28,364 nucleotides of DNA from positions 1-28,364 of IMG/VR virus record IMGVR_UViG_3300030328_001715. The stretch is one strand, 5' to 3'. The notes under the pieces were generated by a model, which saw nothing but the letters and a program-made list of their open reading frames with translations, was not told the origin of the DNA and made no database searches. Made by a program: the position numbers and the translations under genes. This DNA comes from a virus. The first letter of the stretch is position 1; every line of letters begins with the position of its first letter. Positions 5,212-14,094 of the stretch are shown here, piece after piece.

Positions 5212-5874
5212 TCAAATATGGCCCCTTACTTGTAAATCTAGGGTACCCATACCCCTACCTAAAACTTTAGACTTTGTAAATATACCGATCATAAACTTCC
5301 CTTGCTCTAGGCCGGGTCTTACCGTGTAGTGTTTACCACTAGTCTGGCAAAAGAATTCTACATCTGTAAATCCTGCTTGTTTACCCATAGCCTTAAACTC
5401 AGCTGGAGTGTAATGCTTATAATGAAACTCATTGATTGGTGGTAGTTGGTGGGGTCGTACACATTCGTTCGGAGACGACACTATAAATATATCGGACTTA
5501 TCCGCAGCCAGGTCGAATATATCTTGCCCCAACTCTGGTGGTATGTGTTCTATAAACTCAAATGATACGACAGCATCATAGGCGGGTCTTAACGTGCGTG
5601 GTTCCAGCTTAGTAATATCGGTAACAATGTAGTTAACCTTACCGACATCACGGCTAAAAGCTTCTTCAAATACATCATGCGCTTCTATTGATTTATCAAT
5701 ACAGTCAATCGAGGCGCATAATAAGTTATGCATAATCACAGAGCCATACCCAATACCACAACCAATATCTAAAATGTTTTCAGGTTTGATATCCTTTAAT
5801 CTCTTGACGGCAAAGTTATATCGTTCAAGATGATCAGCTCTAATATTATTAGGGTCCATAATACGTTCTACCAT
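5212..5874 (-). CDS. Class I SAM-dependent methyltransferase
   Basis: The protein has 220 residues. Motif I is ILDIGCGIGYG (residues 34-44), the glycine-rich SAM-binding loop; IDCIDKS gives the acidic residue after strand 2; FEFIEHI (105-111) is the post-motif typical of Methyltransf_11/23 enzymes. A C-terminal HYTPAEFKAMGKQAGF segment is also family-like. It transfers a methyl group from SAM to an unknown acceptor, perhaps a sugar or lipid-like molecule. The start follows GAGGAGTACTAA and lies directly after the previous stop. It is the last gene of a leftward cassette opposed to both neighbours. Substrate unknown. Confidence 0.85.
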   Translation of the reverse strand: MVERIMDPNNIRADHLERYNFAVKRLKDIKPENILDIGCGIGYGSVIMHNLLCASIDCIDKSIEAHDVFEEAFSRDVGKVNYIVTDITKLEPRTLRPAYDAVVSFEFIEHIPPELGQDIFDLAADKSDIFIVSSPNECVRPHQLPPINEFHYKHYTPAEFKAMGKQAGFTDVEFFCQTSGKHYTVRPGLEQGKFMIGIFTKSKVLGRGMGTLDLQVRGHI

Positions 5875-6114
5875 TTAGTACTCCTCTTCTATTTCTTCTA
5901 TGTTTTTCTTTGTTACTATTATTGGAGTCGTGTCACCAATCCAGGCACCTACAATATTAAAGTCAATATACTCTTCAGCTTCTTCGTAGGACATGTCATC
6001 TCTCGTAACCAAAACCTTTACCATCTTATCGTAATCATATACAATCATTGAATCTGTATTACATCGTTCTCCGACACCAACTATTGCATTATCAAACCCA
6101 TCCCACTTCAACAT
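5875..6114 (-). CDS. Conserved-looking small phage protein, 79 aa
   Basis: The protein has 79 residues: LKWDGFDNAIVGVGERCN, then IVYDYDKMVKVLV, DDMSYEEAEEYIDFNIVGAW and an acidic end. I have seen this pattern as a small uncharacterised family in marine phages and some bacteria (memory). It starts at 6114, overlapping the stop of the methyltransferase gene as TAATG, and is followed at once by the second methyltransferase, so all three are translationally linked. Function unknown. Confidence 0.75.
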   Translation of the reverse strand: MLKWDGFDNAIVGVGERCNTDSMIVYDYDKMVKVLVTRDDMSYEEAEEYIDFNIVGAWIGDTTPIIVTKKNIEEIEEEY

Positions 6115-6710
6115 TAATCAACTTTCATAATACATCCTTGTTTCCAAGAACGAGCCATAGGTATAACTTTACGTTTAAACTTTACACACCATTCACTTAA
6201 AGCTTTCCATTCTCCCTCCTCCCACTTTGGATATGGGGATATGTGGGAGGGAAGAAGATCATCAAAGCGCAATAAAGTACCACTAACAATCTGATCATTA
6301 AGTAATGTTAGAATTGTTTGAGTAGACTTATATAAATCGCAGTCGATATTGATAAATGATATATGTCCTGTATGATCTTTTTTCCAAGTGGGTATCGTAT
6401 CTTCAAACCATCCTTCATGTAAGACAACATTAGGAACAACTCTTGGTAATTCACTTACCGCAAAGTGTCCCTTCTCAATAACTTTATGACCCATAAACCA
6501 TTGTTCAGGTAACCCTTCAAAGCTATCAAAACCATGAAAGGTTACTTTCTTATTTAAACTGGCTAGATAATTTATAGACTTACCTTCAAACACACCGAAC
6601 TCCATGTAATGTCCTTTAGGATTCTGGATGTTTTGCATACAGAACTGATACTCCATCACTCGATGGTCTAAAAGAACCATGGGTTGGTACAAAAACTCTT
6701 CGGGTCTCAT
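6114..6710 (-). CDS. TylF/MycF-type (macrocin O-methyltransferase-like) methyltransferase
   Basis: About 198 residues from the ATG at 6710. SAM-binding motif I is MEFGVFEGKS (36-45), followed by GFDSFEGLP (60-68) and NIDCDLYKST (111-120), the acidic residues that bind the divalent metal in TylF-like sugar O-methyltransferases. Late FDDLLP (about 138-143) also fits. Likely reaction: O-methylation of a sugar hydroxyl; acceptor unknown. Other starts are ATG 6722 and TTG 6728, but a near-consensus leftward promoter has its -10 over 6723-6718, which would place the RNA start at the ATG at 6710. No ribosome binding site is seen at any of them. Confidence 0.82.
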   Translation of the reverse strand: MRPEEFLYQPMVLLDHRVMEYQFCMQNIQNPKGHYMEFGVFEGKSINYLASLNKKVTFHGFDSFEGLPEQWFMGHKVIEKGHFAVSELPRVVPNVVLHEGWFEDTIPTWKKDHTGHISFINIDCDLYKSTQTILTLLNDQIVSGTLLRFDDLLPSHISPYPKWEEGEWKALSEWCVKFKRKVIPMARSWKQGCIMKVD

Positions 6711-6717
6711 AAAGTGG

Positions 6718-6746
6718 ATCATAAACAATCACTTGCATATTGTCAA
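6718..6746 (-). promoter_or_regulatory. Leftward promoter of the methyltransferase cassette
   Basis: Reading leftward, a perfect TTGACA (6746-6741), a 17-base spacer and TATGAT (6723-6718). The start of transcription would fall at about 6711-6710, on the A of an in-frame ATG, implying a leaderless message. It overlaps a rightward promoter candidate at 6733-6761. Confidence 0.5.
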
Positions 6747-6761
6747 TTAGTCGTTTATATT
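6733..6761 (+). promoter_or_regulatory. Rightward promoter candidate for the packaging/structural genes
   Basis: TTGCAT (6733-6738), a 17-base spacer and TATATT (6756-6761). It would start transcription near 6768, about 100 bases before the small terminase gene. The leader would carry a 7-base stem ACTTAGT/ACTAAGT (6781-6787 and 6802-6808). The -35 is poor, so a phage or activated promoter is possible. Confidence 0.35.
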
Positions 6762-6867
6762 ATTCCTACCAGTCGAATCCACTTAGTTATGTCCTAATTT
6801 GACTAAGTTTTAAGCTTCATTTGTCTCCTACAGCTTTGGAATCCTGGTATATGAAGAGAAGGGAGCG

Positions 6868-7593
6868 ATGGTTGTGGGTTATTATCCTCCCTTCAAAGTT
6901 TTTAAGACTATGACTGCAAAAAAAGTACACATTCTTTACGGTAAAATGACAGAAGAAGAGTTAATTAACTTGTATAAAGTTAAAAGAGAGGCGAGAATAT
7001 ATGGAGGCGGCGAGGAATTAAAAGAAATACAGGTTGAATTAGAGCGCCGAAGACTAAGACGGATACAAAAAACTAACCCAGAGGAGTATAAAAAGAAAAT
7101 GTTAGAAAAACCAACAGACAATAACGTAAAAATCCCTACATTTCGTGGACTCACAGCTATGCAAGAGAAATTTTGCATGGAATTTGCCGGTCATGGGGAC
7201 GAAGTCAAGGCATATACAGCCGCAGGTTACCAACCAGACAAGAATGATGCACGAACGAGAGCCAAAGCTAGGGTAATTATGAAAAATGAAAAGGTTATGG
7301 AGCGAATTAAAGAGTATCAAGACGAAGCCGTAACTAAAGTTACGTGGACAAAAGAAAAAGTTCTAGAAAGACTAGCAAAAGTTTACAATGAGGCCATGCA
7401 AGACAGTGATTTTACAAATGCAAACAAATCTATGGAACATATTGCTAAACATCTAGGTATGTTTGTAGATAAAGTAGAGCAGACCGTAAAGACAACTGGC
7501 TTTGAGAGTGGTGATAAGAAGAAAGACGTGGAAAGACTGGTAAAAATTGCAGGTCTCAAAGTCGTATCGTCAAACAATGACCCTAAAAAGTAA
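6868..7593 (+). CDS. Terminase small subunit
   Basis: The protein has 241 residues. A central DNA-binding segment reads LTAMQEKFCMEF (95-106), AYTAAGY (115-121) and the helix DARTRAKARVIMKNEKVMERI, the Terminase_2-type small subunit pattern. The N-terminal 90 residues are basic and helical (ELERRRLRRIQKTNPEEYKK), and the C-terminus is long and charged. It should recognise the packaging site and bring the large subunit to DNA. The ATG at 6868 has AAGGGAG just upstream; the ATG at 6910 is a weaker alternative. It overlaps the large subunit gene by 17 bases. Confidence 0.85.
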   Translation: MVVGYYPPFKVFKTMTAKKVHILYGKMTEEELINLYKVKREARIYGGGEELKEIQVELERRRLRRIQKTNPEEYKKKMLEKPTDNNVKIPTFRGLTAMQEKFCMEFAGHGDEVKAYTAAGYQPDKNDARTRAKARVIMKNEKVMERIKEYQDEAVTKVTWTKEKVLERLAKVYNEAMQDSDFTNANKSMEHIAKHLGMFVDKVEQTVKTTGFESGDKKKDVERLVKIAGLKVVSSNNDPKK

Positions 7594-9118
7594 TGAATCT
7601 ATAAGCGACGAGGATATTGCCAAGCTTCGTCACCTCGCATTCCAAAATGTTCGTGATAATTTCTCTGGATTTATAGAAGCCTTTGCTCCAAAGCTTGTTG
7701 CTGACTTTAAAATGGGTAAACACATAGATGTTATTAGTAAAAAACTACAACAAGTCGAAGAGGGTTCTATTAAAAGATTGATGGTGTTCTTACCACCACG
7801 TAGTTCTAAATCTTTAATCTGTTCTAAACTATTTCCTGCTTGGTATCTAGGTCGACACCCTAATCATGAGATATTGTCGGTATCACACAGTGATCAATTA
7901 GCCTCTGACTTTGGTAGAAGTGTAAGAGATGTGGTAAATGACCAAGACTATCAGTCAATATTTGAGGGAGTCAAGTTAAGATCCGATGTTAGGGCTGCGG
8001 GTAAGTGGCAGACAAATAAGAACGGTGTGTATGTGGCAGCAGGTGTACGAACCCAGATAGCTGGTCGTGGTGCACACGTGGCTTTACTTGATGACGTGAT
8101 GTCAGAGGAAGATGCCTTTAGTGAAGCGGGTCGTCGCTACATTAAAGAATGGTATCCTGCTGGTTTACGAACAAGACTTATGCCGAACGGCTCTATTGTT
8201 ATTATTAACACACGATATCACGAAGATGATATTTGTGGTTGGTTATTATCAAGTCAAGGTGATGGAACGGATAAAGCTTTGAACTGGGAAGTTATACGAA
8301 TACCGGCATGGGTTGACGATAGTAGTAGTAAAATTCTTAACTTACCAGTCGGTGAGTCATACTTTCCTGAATGGAAACCAAAAGAGATATTAGAAAACGA
8401 TGAAGCAGAGATTCGTAGACATAACGGTTCACGATACTGGGAATCTTTATATATGCAAAACCCCGTGCCAGACGAAGGTGGTATTCTTAAAAAATCGTGG
8501 TTTAGAATATGGAAAGAAGATGAACCACCGCAGTGTGATTTTGTAATACAAACTATGGATACAGCATTCTCAACAAGAACAACAGCAGATTATAGTGTAA
8601 TCCAAACCTGGGGTATCTTTATTACGACCGAAACAGATAGTGAAGGAGTTGAACGAGATATTGGTAATTTAATTTTACTTGGTAATGTTCGCAGTCGATT
8701 TGAATATCCAGAGTTACGAAGTAATGCACAAGATGCATTTGATGAACACGACCCAGACATTATAATAATAGAGAAGAAAGCCAGTGGGCAATCGTTGATA
8801 CAAGATTTAAGACGAGCAGGATTACCAATACTTGAATATACTCCTGATCGTGATAAAGTAGCGAGAGCCTATGCTGCCTCACCCTTGGTAGAGTCAGGTC
8901 GAGTATGGTTGCCAAATAAACTGTGGGCACAAACATTATTTGATGAAGCCGTCAGTTTTCCGAATGCGGCACATGATGACCAAGTGGATGCGATGGTAAT
9001 GGCGATACACTATATGAAAGATTCTTGGCACTTGCAACATCCCCATGATCCGTATTATAGTGATAATGACAATACTTATAAAAAAAATAAGGCAACCTAC
9101 TGGAAGGTATCTAATTAA
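7577..9118 (+). CDS. Terminase large subunit (packaging ATPase/nuclease)
   Basis: The protein has 513 residues from the ATG at 7577. The ATPase part has an atypical Walker A, PPRSSKS (73-79), and Walker B LLDD (170-173) with EED following. The RNase H-like nuclease has D328 (MDTAFST), E399 (IIIIEKKASG) and the acidic HDDQVD cluster (D467, D468, D471). It cuts concatemers and drives DNA into the prohead. A TTG at 7547 is in frame but ATG 7577 avoids a longer overlap with the small subunit; no clear ribosome binding site is seen at either, so coupling is likely. Length is normal. Confidence 0.95.
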   Translation: MTLKSNESISDEDIAKLRHLAFQNVRDNFSGFIEAFAPKLVADFKMGKHIDVISKKLQQVEEGSIKRLMVFLPPRSSKSLICSKLFPAWYLGRHPNHEILSVSHSDQLASDFGRSVRDVVNDQDYQSIFEGVKLRSDVRAAGKWQTNKNGVYVAAGVRTQIAGRGAHVALLDDVMSEEDAFSEAGRRYIKEWYPAGLRTRLMPNGSIVIINTRYHEDDICGWLLSSQGDGTDKALNWEVIRIPAWVDDSSSKILNLPVGESYFPEWKPKEILENDEAEIRRHNGSRYWESLYMQNPVPDEGGILKKSWFRIWKEDEPPQCDFVIQTMDTAFSTRTTADYSVIQTWGIFITTETDSEGVERDIGNLILLGNVRSRFEYPELRSNAQDAFDEHDPDIIIIEKKASGQSLIQDLRRAGLPILEYTPDRDKVARAYAASPLVESGRVWLPNKLWAQTLFDEAVSFPNAAHDDQVDAMVMAIHYMKDSWHLQHPHDPYYSDNDNTYKKNKATYWKVSN

Positions 9119-9120
9119 TT

Positions 9121-12100
9121 ATGGCAATAGAAAAGAATCCCAATGAAATAAGTACACCAATTGACGTAGCTAAAGACAAGCTTAATACACAGTCTGAAGC
9201 TTTAGGTGTTGATATAAATATAAATGAAGAACAAGAAGAAGATTTAGCTGTCAATGTAGACCCAACAACGGGTGAAGTTGAGATGGCTTTGAATGAAGAC
9301 AGTGGTAAGATGTTAGCCTCTATCAGTGAGGACTTTTATATGAACCTTGCTGACTTGATGGAAGAAGACCAACTCGAAGACATATCTACTACAGTTTTAG
9401 ATAACTATCAATCAGACAAAGAATCAAGAGAAGAGTGGGAGCAAACATTTGAACGAGGTTTTGATTTACTCGGACTTAAATTAGAAGAAACAACAGAGCC
9501 ATTTGATGGTGCATGTACAGCTACCCATCCGTTAATTATTGAGAATGCTGTTAAGTTTCAGTCAAAAGCATCACAAGAATTATTCCCAAGTAAAGGTCCA
9601 ATTAAAACTCAGATAGTTGGTGCACAGAATCCAGAGAAAGAAAAACAAGCACAACGTGTAAAAGATTTTATGAACTATCAGCTTACCGAAGAAATGCCAG
9701 AGTATTTTGATGAGTTTGAGAAAATGTTATTTCACCTACCATTAATCGGTACGGCAGTTAAGAAAGTTTATTATGATGAAACATTAGGACGACCAATATC
9801 AGAGTTCATACCTATTGACCAGTTCCATGTATCTAATCTTGTTTCTGATCTTAGACGTGCCGATAGATACACTCACGTTATTTATCGTAGCGAAAATGAT
9901 TTACGAAAAGATATGGATGCAGGTATGTATAGTGAACTTGATCTCGGTGATCCCGAACAAACAGACAGGGGATCAATCACATCTAAAGCAGAACAGATTA
10001 TGGGACTATCGGCATACGATGAAAACCCATATGACCCAAGCTACCAACTCCTTGAACAACATCTGTATTTAGATTTACCAGAACCCTTTAATAGTCCAAC
10101 AGGTGTAGCCTATCCGTACATCGTTACTGTCGATAAAAGTTCAAAGAAAGTTCTTAGCATTCGTCGTAACTGGAATGATGGAGATTCACGATTTGTAAAA
10201 AGAGAACACTTTGTTAGTTACAAATTTGTACCTGGTTTTGGATTCTACGGACTAGGTTTAATTCATTTCCTTGGTAATCTTACTATGTCGGCAACGGCAG
10301 CCATGAGAGCATTGATTGATGCAGGTCAGTTCTCTAATTTACCCGGTGGTTTTAAAGCCAGAGGTGTCAGAGTTGTTGGAGATAATTCTCCGATAATGCC
10401 AGGGGAGTTTCGTGATGTTGAGTCAACGGGTTTAGACTTGGGCAAGTCCATAGTTCCTCTTCCGTATAAAGAACCATCTCAGACTCTCTATCAGATGTTA
10501 GGCTTTGTAGCCACTGCCGGCCAGAAATTTGCTGACACGACAGATCAAGTAGTGTCTGACGCAACGAATTATGGACCGGTTGGCACGACATTAGCATTAT
10601 TAGAAGCATCAGGTAAGTTCTTTTCAGCAATTCACAAACGACTCCACAAGTCCCAGAAGGACGAGTTTAAAATATTAGCTCGAATAAACCATGAGTTTTT
10701 ACCAACAGCTTATCCTTATGACATTATAGGACAGTCTGCCGAGATATTCAAGCAAGATTTCGATGGACGTGTCGATGTCATTCCTGTTAGTGACCCAAAC
10801 ATTCCATCGAACTCACACAGACTCGCCCAAGCTCAGCTGATGTTACAGTTGGCTTCACAGTCACCACCAGGAACTTTCAACATGCCAGAGATAAACAAAG
10901 CGGTACTTGCTGCGGCTAATGTTGATAATCCCGATAGGTTCATTAATGCGCCTCAACAGGGTATGCAACAGGATCCTCTCGCTGATATCATGTCAGCTAC
11001 ACGGGGACAGCCGATCAAAGCCTTTCCCGGACAAGACCACGATGCACACATCGCCGTGAAGACCGCCTACTTGCAAGACCCGCTCAATGGTGCCAACCCT
11101 ATTATGAAAATGGTTGAACCGATTATTATGGCTAACGTCAGAGAACATATGGTTCTACGATTCCAAGAACAGATGGGTGGACTTATGAAAGCGCAAGAGG
11201 GTCAAGTAGACCAAGGCGCTAGTCTAACTATGATTATGGCAGAGTCAGCCAAACAGATTTTACAGGCGAACCAGTTGGCAGCGCAAGGTGGACTGGATAG
11301 TATCGAGCAACAAAACTTAGATATACAAAAACAATCAATGGTGAACAGACAACAACGTGAAAGTAAAGAACTTGAACTTGAAGAAAAGAAGATTAAGATT
11401 GATGCCATGGTTGAAGCGGCTAAGATTGAAGAAGGGAAAAAAGAAAAAAACGATAGCCTTACAGCAAAGGTGGTCATGGATCTTTTAAAAATAGTTGATA
11501 AACAAAAGTTTCAACAGGGCGGTACAGTACAACCACCACCAACAAACTTCTATACTCCGGATACAACCGCAGCTGATGAGTTTAAACGAGCAGCTGATCT
11601 TGCTGTAAAACAACCAATGGCGCAACCAGAAGCAACCATGGACATGGCTATGACTACACCAGAACCTCAACCGGATGTTGTAGAAGCTGTTGCTACGGTT
11701 CAAGAGAATCTAACACCACCAAGTGACGAAACAATTGGTATTGAAAATATTCAAAAAAGTCTTGATGAAGGATTTCAACAAAGTAGAAAGGAAAGAGAAT
11801 TTATGGAACGAATGGTTAGTGACAAAGGTAAGTTTACCTTTGAACAAGAAGTAGGACCCGGCAGCGAGAAACTGCATCACCCAACAAAAACAAGTGGAGT
11901 GACTGTAGGTGCTGGTTATGATATGAAAGAAAAAACAAATGACCAGATTATAAATGACCTTACGAGTGTGGGTGTTGATAATAATATGGCCAGTCGTATT
12001 GCCGGCGCTGCTGGTTTAAGTGGTAAAGAAGCAACAAACTTTGTTAAGAATAATAGTGATGTTGCCTTAACAATGGATCAACAGGAACAATTATTTGCTT

Positions 12101-12387
12101 TGAGCTTTGGACAAGCTTTGACAAAAACGGATAGAGATTTACAAACAATGGGCTATGACCCTAACCAACTCTCAGACAGAAAATTAAATTTATTGGCTGA
12201 CTATACGTATAATGTTGGATCAATTACAAAATTTCCTAAGTTTGTAAAAGCTTTAGTTGAAAATGATTTTAACACAGCTGCAAAAGAGTTTGAAAGAAAA
12301 TCTGGTAATGTTAAACTTGGCCGCCGTAACACAGCTTCGGAAAAAGAAATAGCGGCAATTAAAGATGAAGAGACAACCACAACGTAA
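9121..12387 (+). CDS. P22-type portal protein fused to a pesticin/T4-lysozyme-like domain
   Basis: The protein has 1088 residues; P22-like portals have about 700-750. Residues about 50-650 follow the portal pattern (ESREEWEQTFERGFDLLGL, FDGACTATHPLI, the wing and stem, NYGPVGTTLALLE). Residues 650-795 are helical and glutamine-rich, as in a barrel region. A proline-rich linker follows (about 797-890, TVQPPPTNFY). Residues about 895-1088 match the pesticin C-terminal/lysozyme fold: E910 in FEQEVG and SGVTVGAGYDM with T928 and D934, spaced as the catalytic Thr and Asp of pesticin, then LLADYTYNVG. No stop separates the parts. The portal forms the dodecameric DNA channel; the enzyme would cut peptidoglycan. 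Start: ATG 9121, two bases after the terminase stop. Confidence 0.9.
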   Translation: MAIEKNPNEISTPIDVAKDKLNTQSEALGVDININEEQEEDLAVNVDPTTGEVEMALNEDSGKMLASISEDFYMNLADLMEEDQLEDISTTVLDNYQSDKESREEWEQTFERGFDLLGLKLEETTEPFDGACTATHPLIIENAVKFQSKASQELFPSKGPIKTQIVGAQNPEKEKQAQRVKDFMNYQLTEEMPEYFDEFEKMLFHLPLIGTAVKKVYYDETLGRPISEFIPIDQFHVSNLVSDLRRADRYTHVIYRSENDLRKDMDAGMYSELDLGDPEQTDRGSITSKAEQIMGLSAYDENPYDPSYQLLEQHLYLDLPEPFNSPTGVAYPYIVTVDKSSKKVLSIRRNWNDGDSRFVKREHFVSYKFVPGFGFYGLGLIHFLGNLTMSATAAMRALIDAGQFSNLPGGFKARGVRVVGDNSPIMPGEFRDVESTGLDLGKSIVPLPYKEPSQTLYQMLGFVATAGQKFADTTDQVVSDATNYGPVGTTLALLEASGKFFSAIHKRLHKSQKDEFKILARINHEFLPTAYPYDIIGQSAEIFKQDFDGRVDVIPVSDPNIPSNSHRLAQAQLMLQLASQSPPGTFNMPEINKAVLAAANVDNPDRFINAPQQGMQQDPLADIMSATRGQPIKAFPGQDHDAHIAVKTAYLQDPLNGANPIMKMVEPIIMANVREHMVLRFQEQMGGLMKAQEGQVDQGASLTMIMAESAKQILQANQLAAQGGLDSIEQQNLDIQKQSMVNRQQRESKELELEEKKIKIDAMVEAAKIEEGKKEKNDSLTAKVVMDLLKIVDKQKFQQGGTVQPPPTNFYTPDTTAADEFKRAADLAVKQPMAQPEATMDMAMTTPEPQPDVVEAVATVQENLTPPSDETIGIENIQKSLDEGFQQSRKEREFMERMVSDKGKFTFEQEVGPGSEKLHHPTKTSGVTVGAGYDMKEKTNDQIINDLTSVGVDNNMASRIAGAAGLSGKEATNFVKNNSDVALTMDQQEQLFALSFGQALTKTDRDLQTMGYDPNQLSDRKLNLLADYTYNVGSITKFPKFVKALVENDFNTAAKEFERKSGNVKLGRRNTASEKEIAAIKDEETTTT

Positions 12388-13385
12388 TGGATAGCATAAC
12401 AAACCACGGTGTGGAACTTCCTGATCCTGCCGTTTGTTTTGATGACGAAGGTTACGAACCCAGTAATAATGATATACCTTTAACTTACAATGTTTTGTTA
12501 AAGGCTATTCAAGAGTTAGATATAAACTCATTTTCTTTAGGCATCAATAGTCTTTACACTAGTGTTAAGCCTACGGTTACCGTTCAGAACCAACTTAAAT
12601 CTGCCTTAGTTGGGTTTACATTACGACAACAATCTAACAATATATCGTATGATGGACCCAAACAATTTAAAGAGCTTGGCTATTACGACACTATTATTGA
12701 TACTGATTCGTTACTTGCTTGTCTTGAAAAAGATATTGTAGAATTAAAATCATTAGAACCTATCAGAAATACACGGATGCAAGATAGGATGTTAACTATA
12801 CCGTTAAGTCACAAAGCTTTTGATATTTTAAATGATACCTATAATAAATTAAAACTATTACCCAAACCGTATTCGATTACCAATATTAATTTACATGTGA
12901 GTGATAAAGACGATACCTTTAATGAATACTTTCAAAACGATCAAAAGCATAAACCTAAGAATGATTTATATACATTACACATAGATCCGAAATATAATTA
13001 TATTAAAACAATTATATATCTTAATACAGTTCAGCGAGGTAATGGTCCTTTCGCCTATATACCTGAGAGTCATAGATGGAAGTTTGATGATGTCGAAATG
13101 TTATTCTGTAAAAGTAATCAGTTAGTTAATACATTATCAACTGTAGAACAAAGAAAAATAAATGCAGGTCTTCCGTTATGGGCACGGAAAAATTCATACT
13201 TTTCACGACAGTTTAAAAACAACACTCCTCTGTCTGAACATTTACATAAAAATTTAAAACACTTTACATCTGATAAAAGTAATTTTATATTGTTTGAACC
13301 GAACTTTGGTTGGCATAGAGGAACACACGTGCAGACTGGAGAACGTATTGCACTACAAATAATTATGAAACCAAATGATAACTAA
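12387..13385 (+). CDS. Fe(II)/2-oxoglutarate-dependent oxygenase (PhyH-like)
   Basis: The protein has 332 residues. The double-stranded beta-helix core is at the C-terminal half: H198-I-D200 (YTLHIDPKYN), then IIYLNTVQRGNGPFAYIPES with the SHRW that follows, distal H310 in GWHRGTH and R320 in TGERIALQ, which would bind 2-oxoglutarate. The Fe(II) triad and arginine are all present, so it should be active as a hydroxylase. The first 150 residues match nothing I know. The start overlaps the portal stop as TAATG, and it overlaps the next gene by 11 bases. The gene is visibly more AT-rich than the portal gene. Substrate unknown. Confidence 0.82.
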   Translation: MDSITNHGVELPDPAVCFDDEGYEPSNNDIPLTYNVLLKAIQELDINSFSLGINSLYTSVKPTVTVQNQLKSALVGFTLRQQSNNISYDGPKQFKELGYYDTIIDTDSLLACLEKDIVELKSLEPIRNTRMQDRMLTIPLSHKAFDILNDTYNKLKLLPKPYSITNINLHVSDKDDTFNEYFQNDQKHKPKNDLYTLHIDPKYNYIKTIIYLNTVQRGNGPFAYIPESHRWKFDDVEMLFCKSNQLVNTLSTVEQRKINAGLPLWARKNSYFSRQFKNNTPLSEHLHKNLKHFTSDKSNFILFEPNFGWHRGTHVQTGERIALQIIMKPNDN

Positions 13386-14094
13386 TCCTAATCTTTCAAA
13401 AGAAGTATTACAACGACGAGTGTTTAATCCGTACTATTACGACTTACATGTCAAAGAATTTTTAATAGGAAAGACAAAACAATATATTAACCCTGATGGA
13501 GTTGTCCTTGATGTCGGAGCTGGTGTGGGTCAGTATACTCGGTGGTTTACGAAACATGCCGACCATGTCAAAGGGTACGAGGCTGTCCCTGAAGTCTACG
13601 ATCAACTATGTAAAGTTCAAAATGATTATCTTAATTTTTCACCTTTTAACCTAGCTGTTGGTGATAAACCGGGTAAAGAAAGATTTTACGTTGATAACAA
13701 ACGATTATCTAATTCATCATTTCAAGATTTAGTTGATGGCTACCCTATTGATGTTGAGGTTATAACATTAGATGAGCATTGTAGATCGGCGCATAATGTT
13801 TGTTTTATAAAAATAGATACCGAAGGCACAGAACTTGATGTGTTGAATGGTGCACAAAAAATTATTGATAAGCATAAACCTCACATGATGATAGAGATTT
13901 ATGATAAGTTTAATAAATATCCAGTAGATACAACTTTTAAATTTTGTTTTGATAGAGGATACTCTTGTCTTTATAATCACAGAGGTCAAGGATTAAAACC
14001 AATAAATGACATTGAGCATGGTGTAAAAGTAGCCATGACAATGCCAGAAATAACTGATGGAGATTTTTTGTTTTTACATGGCAGTAGAACTTAA
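13375..14094 (+). CDS. FkbM-family methyltransferase
   Basis: The protein has 239 residues. SAM motif I is VLDVGAGVG (44-52), the acidic YEAVPE follows strand 2, and IKIDTEGTE (145-153) is the hallmark of FkbM enzymes, with KPHMMIEIY after it. FkbM-type enzymes methylate oxygen atoms of sugars or polyketides. Its neighbours are an oxygenase and a sulfotransferase, so the three may act on one molecule. It is AT-rich like them. The start is ATG 13375 within the end of the previous gene. Acceptor unknown. Confidence 0.87.
   Translation: MITNPNLSKEVLQRRVFNPYYYDLHVKEFLIGKTKQYINPDGVVLDVGAGVGQYTRWFTKHADHVKGYEAVPEVYDQLCKVQNDYLNFSPFNLAVGDKPGKERFYVDNKRLSNSSFQDLVDGYPIDVEVITLDEHCRSAHNVCFIKIDTEGTELDVLNGAQKIIDKHKPHMMIEIYDKFNKYPVDTTFKFCFDRGYSCLYNHRGQGLKPINDIEHGVKVAMTMPEITDGDFLFLHGSRT

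Noticed and set aside
5830-6051. Rightward hydrophobic frame inside the leftward methyltransferase cassette
   Set aside because: Opposes three well supported leftward genes; its hydrophobic Tyr/Phe-rich product comes from reading AT-rich coding DNA backwards.
11202-11477. Leftward Ser/Phe-rich frame inside the portal gene
   Set aside because: Composition is that of reverse reading of a Lys/Gln/Glu-rich helix; no start signal.
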